From: Bosea vestrisii
Lineage (GTDB): Bacteria > Pseudomonadota > Alphaproteobacteria > Rhizobiales > Beijerinckiaceae
Direction of reading: 5' to 3'
NCBI RefSeq assembly: GCF_030144325.1
Contig: NZ_CP126307.1
Span: 2,418,001-2,482,000, forward strand
Length of the DNA: 64,000 bases
Below, piece by piece: positions 35,205 to 44,483 of this stretch (positions are counted from its first letter, which is position 1; each line of letters starts with the position of its first letter). The notes under the pieces were generated by a model. That model was not told the DNA's origin. It ran no database searches and saw only the letters and a program-made list of their open reading frames with translations. A program made the position numbers and the translations under genes.

Positions 35205-37878
35205 ATGAGCCTGTCGGTTGCATCGCTTTATCGAACTGCCCACCTCGCCGGCAGCGTCTACATCGTCGCCGATCTGACGGCCGCTTTTGGCGACGGCCTC
35301 TGCAAGCTGCCGCATGTTCTGCGCATCATCGCCGAGAACGTGCTGCGCGACTCCACGGGCGACCGGAAGCGCGACCAGGCCCTGGCGGCCCTCCGCGGCT
35401 GGCTCGAATGCGGGACATCCGAGGCTGAGATCGCCTTCCGACCGGGCCGTGTGCTGATGCACGACACGACCTGCACGCCCGCGCTGGTCGACATAGCGGC
35501 GATGCGCGATGCCATTGCCGCAGCAGGCGGAGATCCTGAGCGCCTCAGCCCGGTCCTGCCGGTCGATGTGTCGGTCGATCACTCGCTTGGGGTCGACCTT
35601 TCCGCCTCACCGGAAGCCATGCGGGTCAACCTGGAGCACGAGTATCGCCGGAATGGTGAGCGCTATCGCTTTTTGAAGTGGGCGACGCAGGCACTGGACG
35701 GTGTCCGAGTCCATCCGCCGGGCACCGGCATCATGCACACGATCAACCTGGAGCAACTTGCGACCGTCGTGACCACTTGCCGGATCGACGGCCGGCTCTG
35801 GGCGGTGCCTGACACGCTGATCGGCACCGATAGCCACACACCGATGATCAATGGCATCGGCGTCCTGGGCTGGGGCGTCGGCGGGCTTGAGGCCGAGAGC
35901 GTGATGTTCGGCATGCCCGTGATGATGCGGATTCCCAACGTCATCGGCGTTCGCCTGACGAACCGGCTGCGCGAGGGCGTCAGCGCAACCGATCTCGCTC
36001 TCACGGTGACGCAGCGCCTTCGGGCCCGCAACGTCACAGGCGCGTTCGTCGAGTTCTTCCGGATCAGGCGTGTCCAGCCTGTCTGCAGGCGAGCGGGCCG
36101 TGGTCGCGAACATGACGCCGGAATTCGGTGCCTCGACCGGCTATTTTCCAATCGACGACGCGACGCTGGAGTACTTGGCGCAAACGGGCCGGCCGCCCCA
36201 ACACATTGCTCTGGTCGCGGCTTATGCAAAGGAGCAACAGCTCTGGTTCGATCCGCAGGCACAACCTCGTTACACCGACGTCGTCGAGATCGATCTCGCT
36301 GCGATCGCCATCAGCCTTGCTGGACCGCGCCGGCCACAGGATCTGCTCGCTCCCGAGACCGTGCTGCCGGCACTGGTCGCGATGCCGCAACCCGAAACGC
36401 CATCTGCCTCGTTGCCGCGTTTTCCCGTCGCCCTTGCCGCGATCACGAGCTGCACCAACACCTCCGATCCTCGACTCGTCGTCGCGGCCGGCCTGGTCGC
36501 CCGAAAAGCGCGCCGTCTTGGGCTGAAGCCACCGCCCTGGGTCAAGACCTCTCTGGCGCCGGGATCGCCTGCCGCGGAACGTTATCTCAGGCGGGCGGGA
36601 TTGCTTGACGATCTCGAGGCCCTCGGCTTCGGCATCGTCGGCTATGGCTGCACCACCTGCATCGGCAATTCGGGACCGCTGCTACCGGTTATGGATTCAG
36701 CTGTCCGCGCCGATGAGGTTCTTCCGGTCGCGATTCTGTCAGGCAACCGCAACTTTCCCGGCCGCGTCCATGGTCAAGTCGAGGCGGGGTTCCTGGCGTC
36801 GCCTGCGCTAGTGGTGGCCTATGCGCTGGCCGGCGATGCTGATCGCGACGTCCTCCATGATCCATTGGCTTCTACTGCCGACGGTAGACCAGTGTTGCTG
36901 GCCGAGTTGTGGCCGACCCGAGCCGAGATCGACGCAGCATTGGCGCTTGCCCTCGACCCCGCAGATTTCAATCGCGCTTTCGCCGAGGCCGCGACAAGCC
37001 GCCAATGGGCTGATTTGGACGCGCCATCTTCGCCGCTCTTCCCATGGGACCCTGCCTCGACCGCGCTCCGGCCACCGCCCTTTGCCAAGGCGATACAGCC
37101 GGACAGGCTTGGCCATCATCGCGCTCATCCGCTGCTGGTTCTCGGCGACGACATCACCACGGATCATATCTCGCCGGCGGGTCAGACCCCTGCGGCGAGC
37201 GAAGCCGGACAATGGCTGATCGAGAGAGGCGAGGATCCGCAGGACCTGAATGTTTACGCCTCCCGCCGTGGCAACTGGGAGGTCATGCTGCGCGGTCTCT
37301 TCACCAACCGCACGGTGGTGAACCGGCTCGCCGCAGACCTGCCAGCAGGCTCCACCCTTCACGTCCCAACCGGTCAGACCTTGGCCCTGTGGCGCGCCGC
37401 GGAGCGCTACCGCGCATCGGGCGATGCGATGATCGTCGTCGCCGGCGAGCGCTACGGCACGGGCTCGTCGCGCGACTGGGCGGCCAAGGGGCTTGCGCTC
37501 CTCGGCGTCAATGCCGTCATCGCTCAGAGCTTCGAGCGCATCCACCGGTCCAATCTGATCGGCATGGGCATCCTGCCGCTTCAACTCCCGGCGGGAGTGG
37601 GTCCAGGCTCGCTTGAACTCGCGCCTGGCGACACTATCGAGATCGCGGCTGCAGGCGATATCATCTCTCCCCGGAGCGCCGTCATGGCGCGCATCCATCG
37701 CGTCAGCGGTTGCATCGAGGCCTTGCCTCTGCAGGCCGCCGTCGAGACCGCACTCGAATGCGAGACGCTGCGTGCTGGCGGCATCATTTCACTGATCCTC
37801 GGGCGCTTGCTGCAGGCGCCCGCTTCGCCTTTCACCGCGACCGGTGAAACACCACCCGCAACCCTGCGGGAAGCCTGA
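35205..37878 (+). pseudogene. Aconitase (AcnA-type), single-base frameshift
   Basis: Codes for an AcnA-like aconitate hydratase of about 890 residues if one base is removed. The first frame runs from ATG 35205 (MSLSVASLYRTAHLAG) to ...GAFVEFF, where an extra C at about 36060 (TTCTTCCGGATCA in place of TTCTTCGGATCA) shifts it. The second frame continues correctly with GSGVSSLSAGERAVVANMTPEFGASTGYFPID. The three cluster-ligand cysteines are intact (AITSCTNTSDPR, GYGCTTCIGNSG), as is GERYGTGSSRDWAAKG. The N-terminus is about 20 residues shorter than E. coli AcnA. It could be a real mutation or a sequencing error. It precedes a tctC-like gene by 45 bases and a GntR gene further on. Confidence 0.85.
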
Positions 37879-37923
37879 ACAGCGCAAGAAACGCAACCAA
37901 CTATCACCCTTGGGAGGATCACC

Positions 37924-38892
37924 ATGACGACGCGCAGAGCTTTTCTGGCCGCCAGCATCGCAGCTCTGTCGATCTCGCCCGGCCTCGCGCTGGCTCAATC
38001 GCCGATCCAGGAACTGAAGATCATGGCGCCGGCCGGTCCCGGCGGTGGCTGGGATGGCGCCGCGCGTTCGATTCAGCAGGTTCTGACCGAGACCAAGGCC
38101 GTTCGCAGCGTCCAGGTCAACAACGTCACGGGCGCCGGCGGCACGATCGGGTTGGCCCAGTTCATCAACGGCGCCAAGGGCGACCCGAGCCAGCTGATGG
38201 TCAATGGCATCACGATGGTCGGTGCCATCCTGACCAACAAATCCCCTGTCAGCCTGGATCAGGTGACGCCGCTTGTGCGCCTCACCGGTGACCCGCTCGT
38301 CATCGTCGTTCCCGCCGAGTCGCCTCACAAGTCGGTGAAGGACTTCGTGGCCGCCATCAAAGCCGATGTGGCGCGCGTCACCTGGGCGGGCGGATCGGCC
38401 GGTGGCGCCGATCACATCCTGGCTGCGCTTGTCACCAAGGTGGCGGGAGCTGATGCCGACAAGGTCAACTACGTCGCCTTCTCCGGAGGCGGCGAAGCTC
38501 TAGCGGCGATGCTCGGCGGCCGCGTGACTGCGGGCGTTTCCGGCTATGGCGAGTTCGAGGGCCAGATCAAGGCCGGCAAGCTGCGGGCACTCGCGATCTC
38601 GTCGGGCAAGCGCCTCGAAGGCGTCGATGTACCCACGCTCAAGGAGCTCGGCTACGACGTCGAGGTGGTGAACTGGCGTGCGGTCATGGCCGGCCCTGGC
38701 ATCAGCGCCGACCAGAAGGGGCAGCTGACGAAGATATTTGACACTCTGGTCGCCGGCGCCGAGTGGAAGGCACTGCTCAAGGCGCGCGGCTGGGACGACT
38801 ATTATCTCGCCGGCGAGCCTTTCGCCGCTTTCCTCAAGGAGGAACAGGTCCGCGTCGGCGACATCCTCAAGACCATCGGCCTCGTGAAATAG
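37924..38892 (+). CDS. Orphan TctC/Bug-family substrate-binding protein
   Basis: 322 residues with a Tat/Sec-like signal (MTTRRAFLAASIAALSISPGLALA) and family motifs IMAPAGPGGGWDGAARSIQQVL, GADHILAALV, VNYVAFSGGGEALAAMLGGRV. Gly-rich segment and TctC length fit Bug proteins that bind carboxylates. No tctAB membrane genes adjoin it, unlike the tctCBA set at 30.7-33.8 kb. It lies between aconitase and a GntR regulator on one strand, so aconitate/citrate-type tricarboxylates are a reasonable guess for ligand. Confidence 0.92.
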   Translation: MTTRRAFLAASIAALSISPGLALAQSPIQELKIMAPAGPGGGWDGAARSIQQVLTETKAVRSVQVNNVTGAGGTIGLAQFINGAKGDPSQLMVNGITMVGAILTNKSPVSLDQVTPLVRLTGDPLVIVVPAESPHKSVKDFVAAIKADVARVTWAGGSAGGADHILAALVTKVAGADADKVNYVAFSGGGEALAAMLGGRVTAGVSGYGEFEGQIKAGKLRALAISSGKRLEGVDVPTLKELGYDVEVVNWRAVMAGPGISADQKGQLTKIFDTLVAGAEWKALLKARGWDDYYLAGEPFAAFLKEEQVRVGDILKTIGLVK

Positions 38893-38965
38893 GTCCTGCT
38901 TGCCGCGCGACCATGCCGGCCATAGACCAAATTTCGGGCGCGGGAATGCCGCCGAGGTGCAGGTC

Positions 38966-39868
38966 ATGGCTGGCAGCGGAAGACGAGAGCTCGCAACACC
39001 TCTTGCGGCGCGCATCCTCGGCGAAATCCGGGATGGTGCCATGGGCGTCGGAACCCATCTCCGCTCTCAGGACATTGCGACACGTCTCGGCGTGTCGCGG
39101 TTTCCTGTAGGCCAGGCACTCCAGCTTCTGGCTGATAAGGGTGTGCTGCGTCACGAACGCAATCGGGGCTATTTCGTTGAACAGGCGTCGCCGCCTTCGA
39201 GTGAGACACTTGGGCTTTCCGAGCCGGATGGAGTGACCCAGGCCTATTTCCGGATTGCAGACGACCATCTCCGCGGCAGCCTTCCGGAGCAGGTCAGCGA
39301 AGCCGATTTGCGGCAGAGCTATGACCTCACACGCGCCGAGCTCAATGCGGTCCTGACCCGCATCAGCCAGGAAGGCTGGGCGGAGCGGCGCGCTGGCTAT
39401 GGTTGGACCTTCGCGCCGGTGTTGAACACGCCAGAAAGCCTCGAGCAGACCTACCGACTGCGCCTGGCGCTCGAACCCGCAGCGCTTCTGGAACCTGGAT
39501 ACCATTTGGCGCCCGAGAGCATTGCAGCGTGCCGGGCTGCCGAGGAGCGGCTGCTCGCGGGCGCCATCGAGACCGATACAGCCGATGCCCTGCACGAGCG
39601 CGGCGTCCGCTTCCACGAAACGATCGTGGCAGGCTCAGGCAATCCGTTCTTTCTCGACACGATCCGCCGGATAAACCGCGTGAGGCGATTACTGTCCTAC
39701 CGCTCCATGCTCGACCGCAAGCGCTACCGCCAGCAATGCGAGGAGCATCTCGCGATTCTCGACAGCCTGGCGCACGGCAAGCAGTCCGAGGCCGCAGAAC
39801 GTCTACGACTCCATCTTTCGCATACCATCGACAATCTCACTGTCATCCGCCCACTGCTGCGCCGCTGA
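38966..39868 (+). CDS. GntR/FCD-type regulator with two winged-helix-like N-terminal domains
   Basis: 300 residues (a normal FCD regulator is about 230). The first winged helix covers roughly residues 10-75 (ATPLAARILGEIRDGAMGVGTHLRSQDIATRLGVSRFPVGQALQLLADKGVLRHE). A second appears at about 90-145 (EQVSEADLRQSYDLTRAELNAVLTRISQEGWAERRAGYGWTFAPV). The FCD domain follows (LRLALEPAALLEPG, ALHERGVRFHETIVAGSGNPFFLDTIRR, QQCEEHLAILDSLAHGKQSEAAERLRLHLSHT). ATG 38966 follows GAGG by eight bases; it could start upstream at 38900. It likely controls the aconitase-tctC pair. A terminator follows. Confidence 0.82.
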   Translation: MAGSGRRELATPLAARILGEIRDGAMGVGTHLRSQDIATRLGVSRFPVGQALQLLADKGVLRHERNRGYFVEQASPPSSETLGLSEPDGVTQAYFRIADDHLRGSLPEQVSEADLRQSYDLTRAELNAVLTRISQEGWAERRAGYGWTFAPVLNTPESLEQTYRLRLALEPAALLEPGYHLAPESIAACRAAEERLLAGAIETDTADALHERGVRFHETIVAGSGNPFFLDTIRRINRVRRLLSYRSMLDRKRYRQQCEEHLAILDSLAHGKQSEAAERLRLHLSHTIDNLTVIRPLLRR

Positions 39869-39886
39869 GCGCCGCTGCTCGTGAGC

Positions 39887-39918
39887 GGCAGGCGAGGAAT
39901 TGATTTCTCGCCTGCCTT
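39887..39918 (+). terminator. Terminator after the GntR gene
   Basis: GGCAGGCGAG (39887-39896) pairs perfectly with CTCGCCTGCC (39907-39916) across a 10-base loop, followed by TT. It begins 18 bases after the stop codon and closes the aconitase-tctC-GntR unit. Confidence 0.75.
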
Positions 39919-40275
39919 AATGCCATCAAGCTAAGCGGCGCGAAACCGCACGAAGGTTGATGATGGACAAGGCAGGCCGGGCACTGCTCGCATCGGGTCT
40001 GGGTTTAGCCACATGTGGCCTGAACCAGACCTCAGATTAGCCGGCTAAGCGCGCCCCGGCTCGCATTAGAATGTCCGGATCGGATCGTCGCCAGGCTGGC
40101 TATGGACCACTATCGCCGATCGCTCGTCAGGGTGAAACACCCCGAAAGCGAACATCCTTGATTCACCCAGCTGATATCCGATGGCCGTTTAGTCGTCGGC
40201 TAACGGGAGGTCGAACCGGGCGCAGGCGAAGTGCTGATATCCGAAGCGGGTACCCGCAAATCCGCTGCTTCCATC
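39919..40275. other. Gene-free stretch between the aconitase unit and TRAP operon
   Basis: I see nothing with a ribosome site and plausible protein here. A 26-codon frame at 39960 (MMDKAGRALLASGLGLATCGL) is too short to support. A 12-base direct repeat GCTGATATCCGA occurs near 40170 and 40233, unexplained. Confidence 0.5.
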
Positions 40276-41556
40276 TCAGCGGGACATCATCGCAAGCGGC
40301 CACATCACGATCTGCGGGAAGACCACGAGCAGTACGAGCACGGTGATCTGGGCGATCATGAAGGGCATGACGCCCTTGATCACGCCCGTCATCGGCACCT
40401 TCGCCACGCCGCAGACGACGTTGAGGACGGTTCCGACCGGCGGCGTCACCAGGCCGATCGCGTTGTTCATGATGAACAGCACGCCGAAATAAACGGGGTC
40501 GATGCCCGCCTGCTTGACCACCGGCATCAGCACCGGCGTCATGATCAGCACCGTCGGGGTGAAATCGAGCGCGGTGCCGACGATCAGCACCAGCAGCATC
40601 AGCACCGCTGTCAGCAGCATCTTGTTGCCCATGAAGGGCTCGACCATCTCGGCGAGCTGCTGCGGGATGTTCGCGGTGGTGATCAGCCAGGCCGAGACGC
40701 CGGCAGCGGCGACCAGGAACATGATGACGGCCGTCGTCTCGGCCGCGCGGTACATCAGGCCGAACAGGTCGCTGATCTTGATCTCGCGATAGATCACCAG
40801 GCCGACGAAGAGCGAATAGGCGGCGGCGATGACCGCGGCCTCGGTCGGCGTGAACAGGCCGAACTTAAGGCCGCCGATGATGACCACCGGCAGGACCAGC
40901 GCCCAGAGTGCATTGCGGGTCTCGGTCAGCCTCTCGGCCATGCTGCGTTTGGGTTCAACGCGCGGTTTGTCGCGTTGGATGCTCCAGCGCCAGGCCAGCA
41001 TGATCGCCACGCCCATCAGGACGCCCGGCACGATGCCGGCGATGAAGAGCTTGGTGATCGAGACGCCTCCGGTGACGCCGAAGATGATCATGCCGATCGA
41101 TGGCGGGATCACCGGCGCGATGATGCCACCGCAGGCGATCAGGCCGCAGGAGCGGTTGATGTCGTAGCCGGCATTCCGCATCAGCGGGATCAGCACCGAG
41201 GCCAGCGCCGCCGTGTCGGCCACTGCCGAACCCGAAAGCGAGGCCATGATCACCGCAGCGATGACGGCGACATAGCCGAGGCCGCCGCGGATATGGCCGA
41301 TCCAGGCCATCGCCATCGTGATGATCCGGCGGGTCATGCCGCCGGCATTCATCAGCTCGCCGGCCAGCATGAAGAAGGGCACGGCGAGCAGCGGGAAGCT
41401 GTTGGCGCCATCCCACATGTTCTGGATGATGATCTGCGGATCGGAGATGCCCATGTAGAGCATCATGGCGAGGCCGCAGCCGATCAGCGCGAAAGCCACG
41501 GGCATGCCGAGCGCCATCAGGCCCAGTAGCGAGGCGATGAAGACGAAGACGATCAT
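40276..41556 (-). CDS. TRAP transporter large membrane subunit (DctM family)
   Basis: 426 residues, about 12 membrane segments. DctM/siaM-type motifs: MIVFVFIASLLGLMALGMPVAFALIG at the start, PFFMLAGELMNAGGMTRRIITMAMAWIGHIRGGLGYVAVIAAVIMASLSGSAVADTAAL and TPPVGTVLNVVCGVA near the end. It transports the acid delivered by a DctP protein using sodium. ATG overlaps the DctQ stop by four bases. Confidence 0.94.
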   Translation of the reverse strand: MIVFVFIASLLGLMALGMPVAFALIGCGLAMMLYMGISDPQIIIQNMWDGANSFPLLAVPFFMLAGELMNAGGMTRRIITMAMAWIGHIRGGLGYVAVIAAVIMASLSGSAVADTAALASVLIPLMRNAGYDINRSCGLIACGGIIAPVIPPSIGMIIFGVTGGVSITKLFIAGIVPGVLMGVAIMLAWRWSIQRDKPRVEPKRSMAERLTETRNALWALVLPVVIIGGLKFGLFTPTEAAVIAAAYSLFVGLVIYREIKISDLFGLMYRAAETTAVIMFLVAAAGVSAWLITTANIPQQLAEMVEPFMGNKMLLTAVLMLLVLIVGTALDFTPTVLIMTPVLMPVVKQAGIDPVYFGVLFIMNNAIGLVTPPVGTVLNVVCGVAKVPMTGVIKGVMPFMIAQITVLVLLVVFPQIVMWPLAMMSR

Positions 41557-42131
41557 GGCTTGGCTCCTCCAGCCATGTGCGCCTTCATATCGCGCTCGGC
41601 CTCGAGGCCTTCCGCCAGCCCCTCCTCGTGGACATCGATCAGCTCGTTATCGGCGACTTCGCCCCGCGCGAGGCGAATGAGGTTCGACAGGCAGATCAGC
41701 GCGATCGCGGCCCCGGTGACGTAGCTCACGCCATAGACCCAGAGCATGCTGAGCTGGGCGACCGGCGAGGCATTGCCGGCGATGATGTCGTGCTGAAGCC
41801 AGGTGCCGTAGAAGATGAACAGTGAGCAGATCAGCATGATGACCTGGCTGATCGCCCAGCAGACCTTGCGGCCGAGCACCGGTAGGGCCTGGACGACCAT
41901 GTCGACGCCAAGATGGCTGCGCCGATGCAGGCCGATGATGCCGCCGAGGAAGGTCATCCAGACGAAGGCGAAGCGCGGGATTTCCTCCGACAGGTCGATG
42001 CCGGTGTTGAAGAACAGCCGCAGGACCACGTTGCCGAAGACCATGACCAGCATCACGGTCATGCAGGCCACGAGAATGATCTCGATGATGCGGTAGAACC
42101 CGTCGACCGCGGTCTTGAGCAGGCTGCTCAT
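41553..42131 (-). CDS. TRAP transporter small membrane subunit (DctQ family)
   Basis: 192 residues, four membrane segments (EIILVACMTVMLVMVFGNVVLRLF, FVWMTFLGGIIGLHR, VCWAISQVIMLICSLFIFYG and VYGVSYVTGAAIALICLSNLI). This is the DctQ pattern. It lies between DctM and the first DctP, 92 bases from the latter. Confidence 0.92.
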   Translation of the reverse strand: MSSLLKTAVDGFYRIIEIILVACMTVMLVMVFGNVVLRLFFNTGIDLSEEIPRFAFVWMTFLGGIIGLHRRSHLGVDMVVQALPVLGRKVCWAISQVIMLICSLFIFYGTWLQHDIIAGNASPVAQLSMLWVYGVSYVTGAAIALICLSNLIRLARGEVADNELIDVHEEGLAEGLEAERDMKAHMAGGAKP

Positions 42132-42223
42132 CAGTCACCTCGCCGGCATTATGTGAGGGTGCCGGCTTCGCGCCGGGCCAGAACGGGCGGCCAGCGCAAG
42201 GCCAGCCGCCGCTGCGCGTGCCT

Positions 42224-43237
42224 TTACTTGGCGGCGCGTGCCTTTTCGATCTCGGCCACGAAGCCGGTCACGAACTCGTCGCCGATCTGTCCCTTGAACT
42301 TCTCGACGACCGACTTGACCTTGTCCTGGACCTTGCGCAGATCGTCCGCCGAGACCTCGTTGACCGATACGCCGGCTTCCTTGAACTTGCCGATGACGTC
42401 GCGGTCGCCTTCGTCGAGCAACTTGCGCTGGAGCAGGCCCGCCTCGGTCGCGGCCTTCTGGATGCCGGCCTTGTCATCGGCCGAGAGCGTGTCCCAGAAC
42501 TTCTTCGAGGCGACCAGCGCGACCGGCGTGTAGACGTGATTGGTGATGGAGATGTACTTCTGCACCTCCTGCATCTTGTTCGACCACATGTGCAGCAGCG
42601 GGTTCTCCTGCCCGTCGAGGGCCTTCACCTCGAGTGCGGTGAACACCTCGGAGAATGCCATCGGCACGGCGTTGGCGCCGATCGACTTCCAGGTGTCGAG
42701 CGCGACGGGATTCGCCATCACGCGCAGCTTGAGGCCGGAGACGTCCTCGGCGGTCTTCACCGGACGGCGGCTGTTCGAGAGGTTGCGGAAGCCCATGCCG
42801 GTCCAGGTCAGGCCCACGAGTCCGCTCGGCTCGATCTTGTCGAAGATCTTCTTCACCGAGGCGCCGTCGAGCACCGCGTAGACCTCCTTCTCGTTCTGGA
42901 AAAGGAAAGGCAGGTCCCAGACCTGTACTTCCTTCACCCGGGTCGAGAGCGGCGCCAGCGTGCCGATATAGAACTCCTGCGTGCCCGCCTGGGCCGCCTG
43001 GAGCTGCTTCTCGTCGCTGCCGAGCATGGCGGAGTGGAAGGCCTGCACCTTCACATTGCCTTTGGTGTAGGTCGCGGCCAGCTCGGCGAACTTGTTGACC
43101 GCCGTCGCCTGCGGATGGGTGTCGGGCATCGCATGACCGATCTTGGCCTTGACCTCGGCCATGGCGGCGACCGAGCCCAGCAGCGCAGCGGTCAAGGTCG
43201 CGATGAAAGCAAAGCGTGTCGGGCGGAATTGGGTCAC
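42224..43237 (-). CDS. TRAP substrate-binding protein, DctP family, paralogue 1
   Basis: 337 residues with signal peptide (RFAFIATLTAALLGSVAAMAEV). Family features: KIGHAMPDTHPQATAVNKFAEL, GLTWTGMGFRNLSNSRRPVKTAEDVSGLKLRVMANPVA (the Arg that contacts the carboxylate), ANAVPMAFSEVFTALEVKALDGQENPL. The ligand is likely an organic or sugar acid. A second DctP gene lies directly upstream and is clearly homologous to it. Confidence 0.93.
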   Translation of the reverse strand: MTQFRPTRFAFIATLTAALLGSVAAMAEVKAKIGHAMPDTHPQATAVNKFAELAATYTKGNVKVQAFHSAMLGSDEKQLQAAQAGTQEFYIGTLAPLSTRVKEVQVWDLPFLFQNEKEVYAVLDGASVKKIFDKIEPSGLVGLTWTGMGFRNLSNSRRPVKTAEDVSGLKLRVMANPVALDTWKSIGANAVPMAFSEVFTALEVKALDGQENPLLHMWSNKMQEVQKYISITNHVYTPVALVASKKFWDTLSADDKAGIQKAATEAGLLQRKLLDEGDRDVIGKFKEAGVSVNEVSADDLRKVQDKVKSVVEKFKGQIGDEFVTGFVAEIEKARAAK

Positions 43238-43335
43238 GGCTCTCGTCTCCTAAATCGATTAGGCGGGGGTTTGCCATTTGAGCGCTTGCCGGTTCAATGG
43301 ACCCGCAAGGTTTTTCCACCGCGAGGTGGCAGTGT

Positions 43336-44355
43336 TCATTTCCGCTGCTTCCTGATCTCGGCGTAGAAGTCGCTGACGAAGGCGGCGCCGATCACCTCGG
43401 TGTTCTTCTCGATCACGGGCTGGATCGCCTTGCGAATCGCATCGAGCTCGGCCGGCGGCATTTCGACCGCCACCATGCCCTTGGCCTTGAGCTCGTTCAG
43501 GACCTCCCCGGCCTCGCGCAGCTCTGCCTCCCTCTGGAAGGCGCGCGCGGTTTCCGCGGCCGCCTGGACGGCGGCCTGCTGCTGGGGCGTCAGTGAGGTC
43601 CAGAACCGCTTCGAGGCGAGTAGCGCCACCGGCGTGTAGACGTGGTTGGTGACCGTCAGGTGCTTCTGCACCTCGAACATCTTGTTCGCGTACATGTCGA
43701 CGAAGGGATGCTCGTAGCCGTCGAGCGCCTTGGTCTCCAGCGCCGTATAGACCTCGGTGAAGGCCATCGGCACGGCGTTCATGCCCATGGCGTTGAAGCT
43801 CGCCAGCGCCATCGGGCTCTGCATGACCCGGACCTTCAGCCCCTTCATGTCGGCGAGCGAGGCGATCGGGCGCTTGCTGTTCGACAGGTTGCGGAAGGCG
43901 CCGCCGGACCAGGCCAGGCCCTGCAGATTCATATCGGCGAGGTTGTCGAGCAGACGACGGCCTGCCGGCCCGTCGAGCACAGCCGCGGCCTCCGCATCGC
44001 TCGCGAACAGGAACGGGAAATCGAAGATCTGGAGTTCTTTCTTGCGCGCCGCGATCGGCGAGAGCGCGCCCATGTAGAAATCGATTGTGCCCGACTGGGT
44101 GGCGATCAGCATCTTCTCCTCGGAGCCGAGTGCCGCATTGCCGAAGACCTCGACCTTGACGCTACCATTGGTCGCCTTGGCGACCTCCTCGGCGAAGCGC
44201 TTCATCGCTGTGGCGCGCGGATGAGCATCGGCGAAGGAATGGCCGAGCTTGGCGGTCTTCACATCCTGAGCCGAAACCGGCGCGACATGAGCCGTAGCGA
44301 TGGCCGCCCCGGCGGCGAGGCTGGCGAGCACGGTCCGGCGCGTTTGGTAGAGCAT
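43336..44355 (-). CDS. TRAP substrate-binding protein, DctP family, paralogue 2
   Basis: 339 residues from ATG 44355 (GGGAGG five bases upstream). Signal peptide (RRTVLASLAAGAAIATAHVAPVSAQD), then KLGHSFADAHPRATAMKRFAEE, GLAWSGGAFRNLSNSKRPIASLADMKGLKVRVMQSPMALASF with the carboxylate-binding Arg, and ALETKALDGYEHPFVDMY. Many positions match paralogue 1 (FRNLSNS-RP, NHVYTPVAL-ASK-FW), indicating local duplication with divergence. It is the first gene of the TRAP run, opposite a GntR gene. Confidence 0.93.
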   Translation of the reverse strand: MLYQTRRTVLASLAAGAAIATAHVAPVSAQDVKTAKLGHSFADAHPRATAMKRFAEEVAKATNGSVKVEVFGNAALGSEEKMLIATQSGTIDFYMGALSPIAARKKELQIFDFPFLFASDAEAAAVLDGPAGRRLLDNLADMNLQGLAWSGGAFRNLSNSKRPIASLADMKGLKVRVMQSPMALASFNAMGMNAVPMAFTEVYTALETKALDGYEHPFVDMYANKMFEVQKHLTVTNHVYTPVALLASKRFWTSLTPQQQAAVQAAAETARAFQREAELREAGEVLNELKAKGMVAVEMPPAELDAIRKAIQPVIEKNTEVIGAAFVSDFYAEIRKQRK

Positions 44356-44426
44356 GGAGACCTCCCGTGGGGCGCGCTTGACTTCGCTCTGCTGGCGGCG
44401 CCGATAAGTCCCCATAACGCTGCAGA

Positions 44427-44450
44427 TGTCAGGTTGTCAAACAACTGACA
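44427..44450. promoter_or_regulatory. Palindromic operator candidate between TRAP and GntR genes
   Basis: TGTCAGGTTGT-CAA-ACAACTGACA: both half sites (GTTGT/ACAAC and TGTCA/TGACA) pair except for one extra G on the left. It lies 72 bases from the TRAP start and 34 from the GntR start, in divergent promoter position. Confidence 0.6.
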
Positions 44451-44483
44451 GCATGACAATGTAAGGCGACATCGGGAAACGCC

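Noticed and set aside
36050..36070. Programmed frameshift in aconitase
   Set aside because: No slippery heptamer or stimulatory structure seen, and the family is never known to use frameshifting.
39960..40040. 26-codon frame MMDKAGRALLASGLG
   Set aside because: Too short and unsupported although it resembles a hydrophobic leader; left out.
40231..41529. 432-codon plus-strand frame across dctM
   Set aside because: His/Asp/Arg-rich shadow; dctM on the minus strand has clear TRAP motifs.
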